From assembly GCF_001866055.1 (NCBI RefSeq), contig NZ_MLQS01000001.1, positions 63,417-127,416 of the forward strand: a DNA stretch of 64,000 bases, written 5' to 3'. Source of the stretch: Anaerobacillus alkalidiazotrophicus (lineage in GTDB: Bacteria > Bacillota > Bacilli > Bacillales_H > Anaerobacillaceae). The notes below the pieces were generated by a model, which had not been told where the DNA came from, did not search any database, and worked only from the letters and a program-made list of their open reading frames with translations. A program made the position numbers and the translations under genes. Below, in pieces: positions 36,403 through 45,371 of the stretch; position 1 is the stretch's first letter; every line of letters starts with the position of its first letter.

Positions 36403-36459
36403 TCAAGATGAGATTACTAAAAGTTTATTAAATTATCTAAACAGAATCACTCGAAAGGA

Positions 36460-36490
36460 AAGCGAAGGTAGATAATACCTTTGCTTTTTT
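36460..36490 (+). terminator. Terminator after DUF3231 copy a
   Basis: Stem AGCGAAGGT with ACCTTTGCT (one G-T pair) followed by TTTTTT on the plus strand. Confidence 0.75.
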
Positions 36491-36589
36491 GATTTTTTAT
36501 TGCTTGTTGAACTATCCTGTTCATCAGTTTAAGTTCATTGTTTCACAAAGTCACCTAAAAATGAAGATAATTATTGCATAGTATAAAGT

Positions 36590-36973
36590 CAAATACGAAG
36601 AAGAAACGATCACTTTATAAACGTAATCGTCTCCGAAATTTCTCAACAGTATCGTTGTACTCGCAACAAATGACTCTGATTTCTTTTTATGTAAGGAAAT
36701 TTGGAATCCGCTTCCCAGTCTTTGGCTCATTTAACTTAGCAACTGGATTTTTTGAAATCCCCCCCTCCTCATGAGGCACCTGAACCATGATTTTATAAAT
36801 CTAACTCTATGGTAAAGACTTGCTGGTTTGAGCTTCTCACCATCATCACTTAAATAATGTTTTAAATTCTCCGTAGTAATCTCTTTGACTTGAACATCTC
36901 CGAGGTAGCGATAATAAGGTGGATTGAAGTTGATACTCCATGGCATTGTTTCAACTTGTTTTCCTTTGTTCAT
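36590..36973 (-). pseudogene. N-terminal remnant of a tyrosine recombinase
   Basis: The first 65 codons (from ATG 36973) resemble a phage-integrase core-binding domain: YYRYLGDVQVKEITTENLKHY, then LYHRVRFIKSWF. A frameshift near 36775 is followed in another frame by HEEG, ISKNPVAKLNEPKTGKRIP, the usual linker to the catalytic domain, then a stop. The catalytic domain is missing. It lies between the two DUF3231 genes. Confidence 0.75.
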
Positions 36974-37006
36974 ACATTCCCTTTTTACAAATAACGTGTT
37001 TTATTG

Positions 37007-38017
37007 TTATTTCTTTGATTTGATCAAATGATTTCGGTCTTCCATCTGAGGTGGCTCTTCCATCCAATGATGTTTCACCATTAGCTGACCTCCTTTATTG
37101 GCAAACTGATATACATCTTGGGAAAGTAAAGTTAATTTTAAAGGTAGATCGCTTCGCAAACTAAGGGCTATACCTAGTGCATTACTAGTTAATTGAAAGC
37201 CAGCTAGTGTGGTTGAGCAGTACATCATTAATTTATCTGAAAAAGGAGGTTCAGTTGAATCTGTTGGTCTTCCAGCCCATGTACTTGGAGATTGAATATC
37301 ACTTTGCTGTAGTAAACTCCCTAAGTCAGAAACAATCTTTTTGGTAAGTTCTTTCCCTTTCATAAAATGGTCCCTAACATCATTTTCCTTAGCTACTTGT
37401 GCAAAGCCTGTCAATAGATGTGTTTCTATTATGTGACCCTCTATAGATTGATAAATGTGAGCAACTTCCACTGTATTTAAAGGTCGTTTATCTCCAAATA
37501 GCTTTATACCTTTCATAAAATTTTTTTCCCCAACAAATTCTCCTTCTTTAGGCATCGTAACATATGGGGAACGTGCTAAAACTCCTTTTTCCAAAAGATA
37601 TTCTGTACAAGCATCAAAGATCTCTTGAGAACTCGTTGATGACCGTTTAAAAAAATCCCTTATGTCTTTTCTATACGTCATATCTAAGTGCAATGCATTT
37701 AGTCCTGAGCTTAGTTTCATCATAAGACGTAGAAACAAAATAGCAAACATGTTATCAAACAAGGGTTTTGCATCCTTATGGACATCTTTTTCATTAAAAC
37801 CTGATGGAACAATAGCCCCTTCATCCTTGAATATATCTTCTATTTCAACCACAAATTTATTGTTTTCTTTGCAGTAGTTTATCATGATTTTTTTAGCAGC
37901 TCTATCTTCACTTTTTTCTATAAAATACTCCATCATATTAATCATCATTGTTTTTCTTTGGTATGTCGTCCATAGTACTCCTAATTCACTTGATGTAATT
38001 GGGATTGAATTTTTCAT
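37007..38017 (-). CDS. DUF3231 family protein (copy b)
   Basis: 336 residues, helical, with the same double-domain architecture as copy a and long shared stretches (TSSELGVLWTTYQRKTM, LNTVEVAHIYQSIEGHI, SDIQSPSTWAG, PFSDKLMMYC). GGGGGAG precedes the ATG. The stop codon of an unassigned fragment lies 3 bp upstream, so the two may have been co-transcribed. Function unknown; the pair suggests a local duplication with inversion. Confidence 0.85.
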   Translation of the reverse strand: MKNSIPITSSELGVLWTTYQRKTMMINMMEYFIEKSEDRAAKKIMINYCKENNKFVVEIEDIFKDEGAIVPSGFNEKDVHKDAKPLFDNMFAILFLRLMMKLSSGLNALHLDMTYRKDIRDFFKRSSTSSQEIFDACTEYLLEKGVLARSPYVTMPKEGEFVGEKNFMKGIKLFGDKRPLNTVEVAHIYQSIEGHIIETHLLTGFAQVAKENDVRDHFMKGKELTKKIVSDLGSLLQQSDIQSPSTWAGRPTDSTEPPFSDKLMMYCSTTLAGFQLTSNALGIALSLRSDLPLKLTLLSQDVYQFANKGGQLMVKHHWMEEPPQMEDRNHLIKSKK

Positions 38018-38020
38018 ATC

Positions 38021-38303
38021 TTATATACTCCCCCTGATATCTAAAGTATCTTTTTTAATTTTTGCTAAAATCAGGTGTTTTATACTCGTAAGCGTAACAT
38101 AACCACTACCTGTTAATGAGATGGGGTCTACTTCTACTGCGTGTTGTAAATATTTTTGTATAAATATTATATCTTCCCTAACTGACGATGATATAACTGC
38201 ACCATTAGCTGCAATCCCGACTTTCCCTATGTTCCTAAATAAAATAAAGAGGGTTTTATCTAACTCTGCATTTCTTAATTTCCATAAACAGATCTTTGCT
38301 GCG
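38021..38303 (-). pseudogene. Unassigned 3' gene fragment upstream of DUF3231 copy b
   Basis: About 93 codons open without a start codon, beginning near YCAAKICLWKLRNAELD and including LFILFRNIGKVGIAANG, EDIIFIQKYLQHAVEV and SLTGSGYVTLTSIKHLI. Codon use looks protein-like. It ends 3 bp before the DUF3231 start. I do not recognise the family. 38304-38477 holds nothing I can name. Confidence 0.35.
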
Positions 38304-38477
38304 CAGTATTAGTCTACGCTTTAAAGAATGACTATTTTCTTATTTTATAATTACCGCTTGGTAAGCATAGTAACTACTGCATCACATGTATGTATAAACA
38401 TTAAAACCTATAAAACTGTTATTGGGTAATGATTCTCCAAAAAAATCAATAAACAAACTGCCAAAACCTTTTCAATC

Positions 38478-39053
38478 TTATGAAAATTTATTACCAGTAA
38501 TTCTTCTGATTAGTTTACAAAAATCGGCCCAGTCGTCCGGATACTTGTTTTCACCGTACTTTTTAATGTTTCGACCATTTCTAATAGTCTCCACGCTCCA
38601 GCTTGTACCATCAAGTACACCCGGTTCTTTATATTCCCTTTTCCAATTGAGAAGGTTGATTACCTTCAGCTCATCAAGGATTCTTTTAACAGTAGCTTCG
38701 TTAGCAGTCTTATACTCCATATCCACCACTTCTCCTCTATCCCAATAGTGCCAAGTTATTCTACCCGTAGTTAAATCAACTTCAACACTATAAGAACCAC
38801 CGAAGTATCCACTCACTGAAGCTTTAAGTCCCTTAATTCTTTCATAAGCCGCTTCAATAGCCTGTTCTTTATTCCATTCATTCTCGCAATCATTACAATA
38901 GTATTCCGTCCCACCAACTATAACGCAGCATCCGCCAAGCCTAATTTTCCCTGCTTCTGCTTGTTCAATAGCCTCATGGGTTGGCATACCATATAAGATT
39001 TTAAGAGTGTTTTTTGATGCACATCTTGGACACTGCTTATAGTTAATGGCCAT
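38478..39053 (-). CDS. Conserved zinc-ribbon protein of unknown function
   Basis: 191 residues, cytosolic. An N-terminal zinc ribbon is formed by CPRC (8-11) and CNDC (53-56) with GKIRLGGCCV between them, an arrangement seen in small uncharacterised Gram-positive proteins. The rest (about 70-190) is an alpha/beta domain rich in Trp and charged residues, with no known motif. It may be monocistronic within the island. Start ATG, stop at 38478. No function proposed. Confidence 0.7.
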   Translation of the reverse strand: MAINYKQCPRCASKNTLKILYGMPTHEAIEQAEAGKIRLGGCCVIVGGTEYYCNDCENEWNKEQAIEAAYERIKGLKASVSGYFGGSYSVEVDLTTGRITWHYWDRGEVVDMEYKTANEATVKRILDELKVINLLNWKREYKEPGVLDGTSWSVETIRNGRNIKKYGENKYPDDWADFCKLIRRITGNKFS

Positions 39054-39075
39054 AAATACTCCCTACTTCCTTAAT

Positions 39076-39216
39076 CTATATTAAAGATTTTAATCGGTAA
39101 ATTTTTTCTTTTAATTCTTCAATCCCATACGGCTTATCGCCAATTTTTGAGTGAAGTGCTAAATGGCAGTTTGGACAAAGCGAACGTATGTCATTTATTG
39201 GCTTCACCTCATACTC
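39076..39216 (-). pseudogene. C-terminal remnant of an HNH endonuclease
   Basis: About 46 codons open without a start: EYEVKPINDIRSLCPNCH, then LALHSKIGDKPYGIEELKE and a stop. The CPNCH block followed by a distal HS is the zinc-binding and catalytic end of McrA/HNH nucleases. The N-terminal part is missing. 39217-39401 holds nothing recognisable. Confidence 0.6.
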
Positions 39217-39401
39217 CTACTTATTTTTGAAGTAGAAAGACAAGCAAGAAAAGTAGTATCTTTTAAATTCTGTTTTAACCTCATTATAAATCTTATATAT
39301 TACAACTACTACATGACTATATTAAATATTCTTCTGTTTAATATCATTTAGGATTAATTAATCCATACTGTTATTCGAGCATCCTTTCCACAATGTTAAA
39401 T

Positions 39402-39437
39402 AACCAAGAAACCCCATCTACTAGAGTTCCTTGGTTT
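39402..39437 (-). terminator. Terminator of the sigma/ABC operon
   Basis: Stem AACCAAGAAAC / GTTCCTTGGTT with one mismatch just after the last permease stop codon; A/T-rich flanks on both sides. Confidence 0.65.
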
Positions 39438-39447
39438 TCAGAGTAAC

Positions 39448-40601
39448 CTAACTACTAACCTGCTGTTTTCTGAACAGCTGATATATAAGAAAAACCAACA
39501 CACCAGATACTATCGCAAATACAGTGAATATGAGAGTTGGATACAGCAGAGGAATTCCAAATACGTTGTAGGCTCTAAAATACGTAAACATACTGGAAAC
39601 CTGCATTAACTCTGTATAGCTAAAATTAGCTACATATCCCAGTATCCCACGTGTTACTCCAAGCTGCTGGAGTAGAACTGGCACAGCCATTACAACTCCA
39701 CTGATAAAAAAGGCTAGCATCGTATTTTTCGTAAGAAACGAAAGAAGTGATACAAGAATTCCTGCTGCTATACAAGCTAACAACTGCAGACCTAAAATTA
39801 TCAAGAAAAACTGCCATACCTCGAAGCTATACGGGGATCTGTCGTAGCTTATGAAGGAAAAGGAGTCCAATCCAGAGGATATACCTTGTATTGGTGCATC
39901 CCAACCTGCTGCACCACCAAACTTCCACATTTTTAGAATGCTATTCACCAATTGAAGAGACAGGAAAACCGTAACAATATAGGTTAATACAGCCATTATT
40001 TTGCAGTAACAAGCTTTCTTTTTCCATGTTTCGTAGCTAATATTAAATCTGTCGTTCGCTTGGAATATTCCTCTGCAAACACAGGTGTTATGCCAATAAA
40101 TATCAAAGCAGACAGCAAAAGCACAGAAGTCACTGGCTCTATTAATTCGAACATTCCACGCCATGAGCGAATTAGGTAAAATCCGTGAGTCTCTCCTAAC
40201 TCCAGTAACATATCCCGTTCCTTCAAAGCTTCTCTGTATTCATACGTTCCATTCGCGAATTCCACCAGATGCCCCTCACGCATTTGAACCCGCTCACTCT
40301 GTTCTTCTTTTTGCATCGAGGCACTTACTACGTGAAACTGCACATAATCTGTTGCCCTAGACTCAAACGTATTATTCGAGACCGTACCTGCATCAGAAGC
40401 ATGCATAGTCTCCTTCGCAAGGGAGACCTTCTCCTCCGTTACAGGGCCACCCCATGTTTCTTCAAGCTCCTCAAAAAGTTCTTCCTTCATCGTCATATCC
40501 AATGGTAGCGAATTGACATAGACTAGTAAAAGAACAATGATTGCAAAAACAAAATAAATACTCTTTTTCGTAAAAATCTTATAGCATTCCTGTTTATACA
40601 C
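39448..40601 (-). pseudogene. ABC-2 type permease, split by a one-base deletion
   Basis: Two adjoining frames (39996-40601 and 39448-40164) together match the intact paralogue at 40624-41778. The first ends TKHGKRKLVTAK, the second resumes MAVLTYIVTVF, exactly where the paralogue reads TAKILASFTYIASLF. Restoring one A in the AAAA run at 39999-40002 rejoins them into a 384-residue protein with an N-terminal anchor, a large external loop and five further membrane segments. Either a young pseudogene, a sequencing error in a homopolymer, or slippage. Confidence 0.8.
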
Positions 40602-40623
40602 CGTTCCATCCTCCTTCCCTGTT

Positions 40624-41778
40624 TCAGTTCATAATTTGCTGATTTTTATACATGCGAAAAATAAGTAGAACATTCACAGCAGCAACCAACAGGAAGATGG
40701 ACAGAAGCAAATATGGGTACAATACAGGCTGCCCAAAGACATCGAACGCAACGAACTGGTCAAATAATCCCTTTACTCTCATGAGTTCCGCATAGCTAAA
40801 CTGAATAATATATTGAATGAACTGTTGCTCTAAGCCCAACTGTCGTAACATAAATGGCGTTCCAATAATTGCTCCACTCACAAAGAACGTCAGCATCGCA
40901 TTTCGTGTGATGATTGACAAGAATAAAACCAGTAGTCCAATCACTAAGGATGCAAAAAATTGGATACCAAGCGCAACTCCGTAATATTGCCAAATCGTTA
41001 GTCCAAATGGCGATTGAATAAATAAATATAAATTTTGAAGCGACACAGTTCCATCCACAAACGCTCCAAACTTGCTCCACTCTAGCACGACATTAATGAT
41101 ATGTAACACGACAAATAACGATGCGATGTAGGTAAAAGAAGCCAAAATTTTAGCAGTAGCTACTTTTCCTTTTCCATGTTTCGTGCTAACGATTAAAGGA
41201 GCTGTCTTATGGCTATGCTCATCAGCAAAAACCGGAGACAGACCTAACACGATTAGTACTGTTAAGATGATAAATCCCAGTGTATTTACAAAATCTACGG
41301 TACTACTCCACACCGTCGTGTTATAAAAACCAAAAGGCTGGTCTAACTTCTGAATCATCCGGAGTTCTTTTGCGACAATTTCCGCTTCATAAGCTGACCC
41401 TGAAGAGCTCATGGCCTTCTCTAGTAAATTCTCTTTCCGAGCTTCAAACGAATCGATGTACCCACCTGTCCAAACAACAGAGGAATAAACGTAACTAGAA
41501 GCCCGGTCCGCCATGCTATGAGGGAATGCCCCTTCAAAATCACCAGATTCTTCCACTTCTTGATACATCTGTTCCTCTAGTTCGCTTCTTTTTTTGTTTG
41601 CCAATTGGATTTCTTCTGTGGTCAGTGGTCCTCTCCATTCCTCATACAGTGCCTGGTACTCTTCCGTTTGGATGATATCATTAGAGCCGCCAGGCAGCAG
41701 TATGAAGAGGACGAATAGGAGGAATGCGAAATAAATGCTTTTTCTCGTAAAAATCTTATAGCATTCATGCTTATACAA
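40624..41778 (-). CDS. ABC-2 type transporter permease
   Basis: 384 residues from the TTG at 41778, which has GGGAGG upstream and overlaps the end of the ATPase gene by 8 bp. One membrane anchor (about 10-27), an external region of roughly 130 residues, then about five membrane segments with HSHKTAPLIVSTKHGKGKV at the cytosolic interface. It is the intact paralogue of the frameshifted permease downstream, so the transporter may have been a heterodimer. Exporter or membrane-stress role by analogy with the B. subtilis sigY-yxl operon; substrate unknown. Confidence 0.85.
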   Translation of the reverse strand: MYKHECYKIFTRKSIYFAFLLFVLFILLPGGSNDIIQTEEYQALYEEWRGPLTTEEIQLANKKRSELEEQMYQEVEESGDFEGAFPHSMADRASSYVYSSVVWTGGYIDSFEARKENLLEKAMSSSGSAYEAEIVAKELRMIQKLDQPFGFYNTTVWSSTVDFVNTLGFIILTVLIVLGLSPVFADEHSHKTAPLIVSTKHGKGKVATAKILASFTYIASLFVVLHIINVVLEWSKFGAFVDGTVSLQNLYLFIQSPFGLTIWQYYGVALGIQFFASLVIGLLVLFLSIITRNAMLTFFVSGAIIGTPFMLRQLGLEQQFIQYIIQFSYAELMRVKGLFDQFVAFDVFGQPVLYPYLLLSIFLLVAAVNVLLIFRMYKNQQIMN

Positions 41779-42676
41779 CGCCTTCGACCTCCCTCTCGAA
41801 GAAATATAAATACACATCTTCTAAGGTTGGAGACACTGCAACGGCATTCGTCATCGGCTTCTCGTCGCTGACAATCCGCACCTCGATTCCTTTTTCTCCG
41901 CGCTGAATATTCCCTACTTTATGGCTCCTTTGCAGCTTGGACAATTCTTCCTGTCCTACTCTCCCCTTCCAAACCTTCCCTTTCACACTTTCTAGCAGTC
42001 TCTCAATCTTGCTACGTTGAATCAACTCCCCTTGGCGCATGAGAAGGACTTCCTTTGCAATGTACTCAATATCCGAGACGATGTGGGTGGACAATAGCAC
42101 GATTCGGTCACCTGCAATTTCTGAAAGTAAATTTCGAAACCGCACTCGTTCCTGTGGGTCTAATCCGGCTGTAGGCTCATCGACAATAAGAATTTTTGGA
42201 TCATTTAGGAGGGCCTGTGCAATTCCCAGTCTTCGCTTCATTCCCCCTGAATACGTTCCGAGCTTCCGTTTCCGCTCCTTCTGCAAGTTTACTAACTCTA
42301 GAACTTCCTCTACTCGCGCTACCGCTTCCTTTTTATCTAATCCTTTCAAGCTAGCAAAGTAAGATAGAAATCGAACCGCAGTGAAATTTTTATAAAGGCC
42401 AAACTCTTGAGGAAGATAGCCCAGGATATCCCGGTAATTGTCTCCCATTAAGGAGATGTCTTTCCCATTTAAAAGGATTCTGCCAGATGAGGGCTTCAAA
42501 ATATCCGCCAGCATCCTCATGAGCGTCGTTTTCCCAGCTCCATTTGGACCAAGGAGGGCATATACGCCCTCCGTCAGTTCTGCAGAAAACCTCGTAACTG
42601 CTTTTTTATCTTTAAACTCTTTTGAAATATTTTCAATAGTTAACCTCAAAGCGAGCTCCTCCTTCATATATTGCAT
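41771..42676 (-). CDS. ABC transporter ATP-binding protein
   Basis: 301 residues. Walker A GPNGAGKTT (about 37-45), Q-loop LPQEFGLYKNF, signature YSGGMKRRLGIA, Walker B ILIVDEPTAGLD and H-loop STHIVSD, then a C-terminal extension of about 80 residues typical of ABC-2 drug/bacteriocin exporters. It overlaps the membrane-protein gene upstream by 44 bp and the permease downstream by 8 bp. A later start (LRLTIENIS) would reduce the long upstream overlap. Resembles YxlF of the sigY operon. Confidence 0.88.
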   Translation of the reverse strand: MQYMKEELALRLTIENISKEFKDKKAVTRFSAELTEGVYALLGPNGAGKTTLMRMLADILKPSSGRILLNGKDISLMGDNYRDILGYLPQEFGLYKNFTAVRFLSYFASLKGLDKKEAVARVEEVLELVNLQKERKRKLGTYSGGMKRRLGIAQALLNDPKILIVDEPTAGLDPQERVRFRNLLSEIAGDRIVLLSTHIVSDIEYIAKEVLLMRQGELIQRSKIERLLESVKGKVWKGRVGQEELSKLQRSHKVGNIQRGEKGIEVRIVSDEKPMTNAVAVSPTLEDVYLYFFEREVEGVV

Positions 42677-43478
42677 AGTTCTTGATTAATTGCCTTACCT
42701 GAAGCCCTATCAACAGGATTCCAAGTCCTAGAAAAACAAGGTGTAAAACAAGACTGGCGTTTAGAAATGCCGCCACCCAATGATTGTTCGATAGCACCAG
42801 TACAGTTAACACGAGCCATAACGTAAGGAAGGTTGTCACAAATACTTGCCCCTTAAATTTCATGCTCAGCCATAGGGCGATGGCCACGAAAAAGGTAAAT
42901 GGTGTGAACCACTTAAGAAGCATCTCCACTAGTGGTCTTCCTGTTACTGAAGAGATACTTAGCGTTAGTACCGTATTTAAGGTGACATTATATACCCCTA
43001 TTAAGAATAGACGAGATAGTATAATTTCGTGTGCAGAAAACTTACAAGAAAGCTCCATCTCAAGCAGTCCATGCTCCCTTCCTTTAAACACCTCTAATAG
43101 TCCAAAGATAAATGGCAGTGGCGCTAGAAAAACGACGGTTAACAACGGATCATTATTCGGCTGATTCGCAATGAAATAGCCTAGGAGAAACAGAATTGTA
43201 CTAGCAATCCAATACGTTTTGCTCACTAACGTAATTTCCGTTCCTGCCCGTTTGATTATCACAACAAGTCTTTCCATAACACTTGGAGATTGTCTTTTGC
43301 GATCCGGTACATATTGACGTAGTGTCTCTATCGTGGCATCTATTTTGTGTTCATCTGGGAATTTCACAAGGTAATAGGATAATTCTTCTTCAAGCGCTTC
43401 ATATTCTTTTTCGTCAAATATATCATCCAACTCATCGAAGTCTGTTTTGTTGGTTTGGTTGACTCTGTTCATCCTCAT
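42633..43478 (-). CDS. Membrane protein downstream of the ECF sigma gene, possible anti-sigma or transporter subunit
   Basis: 281 residues. An acidic cytosolic N-terminus (about 1-85; DELDDIFDEKEYEALEEELSY) is followed by six membrane segments (about 92-275). Its gene overlaps the end of the sigma gene by 47 bp, the usual position for a cognate anti-sigma factor. The acidic N-terminal domain could bind sigma, but there is no zinc-finger anti-sigma motif, and the membrane part looks like an ABC-2 permease half. Function is inference only. Confidence 0.6.
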   Translation of the reverse strand: MRMNRVNQTNKTDFDELDDIFDEKEYEALEEELSYYLVKFPDEHKIDATIETLRQYVPDRKRQSPSVMERLVVIIKRAGTEITLVSKTYWIASTILFLLGYFIANQPNNDPLLTVVFLAPLPFIFGLLEVFKGREHGLLEMELSCKFSAHEIILSRLFLIGVYNVTLNTVLTLSISSVTGRPLVEMLLKWFTPFTFFVAIALWLSMKFKGQVFVTTFLTLWLVLTVLVLSNNHWVAAFLNASLVLHLVFLGLGILLIGLQVRQLIKNYAIYEGGARFEVNY

Positions 43479-44016
43479 CCCCTCCTTTTAATAGAAGTTT
43501 TAATTTATCGATACCTTGCTTGAGCCTGGATTTCACGGTAGATTCCTTTGCTTCCGTCAACTCTGCAATTTGCCTTATTTTTAGGTCCTGGTAAAACTTT
43601 AATATAATTGCTTCACGTTGATAGTCTGGCAACTGGTTCACCGCTTCCTTCACTTTGACGCTATCTAGCTTTTTACTCAGCAAATCCTCTACATTCTCTC
43701 GATCATCCTTCAACTGGTTATCTACCTCGTTTAATTCATCCTTGTATCTATAAGCACTGCTTCGGTAATAATCTCGGCAGTGGTTCACCGCAATTTTTAG
43801 AAGCCAATGCTGAAATTTACCTTGTCCATTGTAGCTTGCAATTGACTTCACCATTTTGATAAAAATCTCTTGGGTCATATCGTAAGCTAAATGATAATCC
43901 CCTACCTTCCGATATGTATAGGCAAATATATTTCTATAGTGTTTTTTAACTAGCACTTCCATCGCAGCTTGACTTCCGCTCTTTATTTCTTCTACTAATG
44001 ATTCATCTGATTGCAT
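43432..44016 (-). CDS. ECF-type RNA polymerase sigma factor
   Basis: 194 residues from ATG 44016 (GAGGTGGTGAG upstream), preferred over an upstream start 14 codons earlier. Region 2 (about 25-95) has YDMTQEIFIKMVKSI and YNGQGKFQHWLLKIAVNHCRDYYR; region 4 (about 125-178) has LPDYQREAIILKFYQDLKI and KESTVKSRLKQGI. No region 3, as in extracytoplasmic-function sigmas. It heads the operon sigma, membrane protein, ABC ATPase, two permeases, similar in layout to B. subtilis sigY-yxlCDEFG. Likely autoregulated. Confidence 0.88.
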   Translation of the reverse strand: MQSDESLVEEIKSGSQAAMEVLVKKHYRNIFAYTYRKVGDYHLAYDMTQEIFIKMVKSIASYNGQGKFQHWLLKIAVNHCRDYYRSSAYRYKDELNEVDNQLKDDRENVEDLLSKKLDSVKVKEAVNQLPDYQREAIILKFYQDLKIRQIAELTEAKESTVKSRLKQGIDKLKLLLKGGDEDEQSQPNQQNRLR

Positions 44017-44513
44017 GTTTCTCACCACCTCTACTAATATTAACGAAATTAGTTTCAAAAGGATTTAAAAAATAAATTTTTTTTTAAAGCTGGCATTATG
44101 ATAGGTGCAAAAGTATTTTCAGTACTCTCCCATTCTATTTCCTAGGGAGAAATTCCTTACTACAGTAGGAAACTATCTTAGAAAGTAGAAATTAACTAAA
44201 CAAGGAGAACTGAGTTTCGTATAGAAAATTCGTTAATAAAAGGATATATAAAGGGAAATACGATGGAAAAGAATATCACCGACAAAAAGTTACAAAGCAC
44301 ATGAAGCCTAAGGACTATAAGCCAGTAGCAACTTAGGCTTGGAGCTATTTCAAGCCTCTTTATTTCCTCGGTTTCACCTAGATCGGACGTCGCTTCTTTA
44401 TTATTTAGCAAATTTACATTCAATTTCTGTCCCATCCAGTTAAGCTACAATCACGTTGTTTTCTTTAAACACTGTCATCTTTTTAACTAATGTAAAAAAT
44501 AGGTTTGTCTTTT
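44017..44513. other. Intergenic region with a short coding remnant
   Basis: The sigma operon promoter should be near 44040-44100. On the plus strand 44209-44336 is open without a start and ends GKEYHRQKVTKHMKPKDYKPVAT, which looks like the C-terminal end of a former basic protein I cannot place. The minus-strand frame at 44196-44435 is its antisense shadow. Confidence 0.4.
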
Positions 44514-44630
44514 ATTGATAAAAGAAACAGCTTTGCTACTCATATGTTAAACAATGGTGCACCCCTTGAAGTGATCCAAAGTTTAGTGGGGCATGAAAAT
44601 AGTGAAACCACCCACTCTATGCATAATTGA
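44514..44630 (+). pseudogene. C-terminal remnant of a tyrosine recombinase
   Basis: About 39 codons read NSFATHMLNNGAPLEVIQSL, then VGHENSETT, the box II region of XerC/D-like integrases (usually LRHSFATHML...LGHxxxxTT). The catalytic HxxRH has become KRN, and the protein stops before the nucleophilic Tyr. 44631-44820 carries no gene. Confidence 0.75.
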
Positions 44631-44834
44631 GTGGAAAATTGAGGCGTGAATTGTATAGTAAATATTTTTAAAAGGAGAACGTTTCCCTTCTCAGTTCCCA
44701 CTTTTTTGTAAATTATTATGTTATTATGGAATTGTAATTCACAAAATATAAGATCGTTAATATGAAAGTTTGTGAACTTTTTCACTTAAAGTAATGGGCA
44801 GAAGAGTTGAAGATGAAGATAGGAGAGGTAATAC

Positions 44835-45341
44835 TTGAAATACTTTTTATATGACTTACATTTAGCTCAAAATATGGATAATATCAGTGAAGAAGAATTT
44901 AACCACAATGATAGACTATGGTTACAAAATGTTACTGAGTATCAAGAAATATTCAAGACTTTATCTAACCGATTACCCCACGATGTTTTTGAACATTTTA
45001 ACTCCTGGGGATTTCACGACTACCGTTTAATAAAGATGGAAATGGAACATGAAAGTCTTCTTGATTTAAGTGTACATTTCACGATTTCAAGTGATGTTGA
45101 AAATGTAGAAAATGAGAAGTTATGGATATTGAGTTTTCAAAATGTTTCTTTTTATGATTACCATCACTATAATTATGATAATCAGAAAAGTGTTTTTCAC
45201 AGAGAGATAGATGATTGGTTATATCAAGAATTTCTGCCGATTGACCAATCAAAAATATCATTTGAAGTGCTATTTTCATCAGGCGGAAATGTGTTATTAC
45301 ACTTCCCAGCCAAATCAGTAACAATTAAAAGGGTAAAATAA
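44835..45341 (+). CDS. Hypothetical cytosolic protein
   Basis: 168 residues, start TTG with AGGAGAGG eight bases upstream. No signal or membrane segment. Acidic and aromatic-rich, with LPHDVFEHFNSWGFHDYRL in the middle; this looks faintly like DUF4085-type or immunity-like proteins of Bacillus, but I do not claim membership. It is a lone intact plus-strand gene among recombinase remnants, 587 bp from the right island end. A cargo gene of the former element is likely. Confidence 0.6.
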   Translation: MKYFLYDLHLAQNMDNISEEEFNHNDRLWLQNVTEYQEIFKTLSNRLPHDVFEHFNSWGFHDYRLIKMEMEHESLLDLSVHFTISSDVENVENEKLWILSFQNVSFYDYHHYNYDNQKSVFHREIDDWLYQEFLPIDQSKISFEVLFSSGGNVLLHFPAKSVTIKRVK

Positions 45342-45371
45342 ACCCTTTGTCCTTATTCATTAACGGGGGCT

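Noticed and set aside
42633..43478. Classical zinc-finger anti-sigma factor
   Set aside because: No HxxxCxxC motif and six membrane segments instead of one; only the gene position suggests anti-sigma function.
44196..44435. 79-codon frame on the minus strand
   Set aside because: No ribosome binding site; the opposite strand carries a better protein-like fragment (44209-44336).
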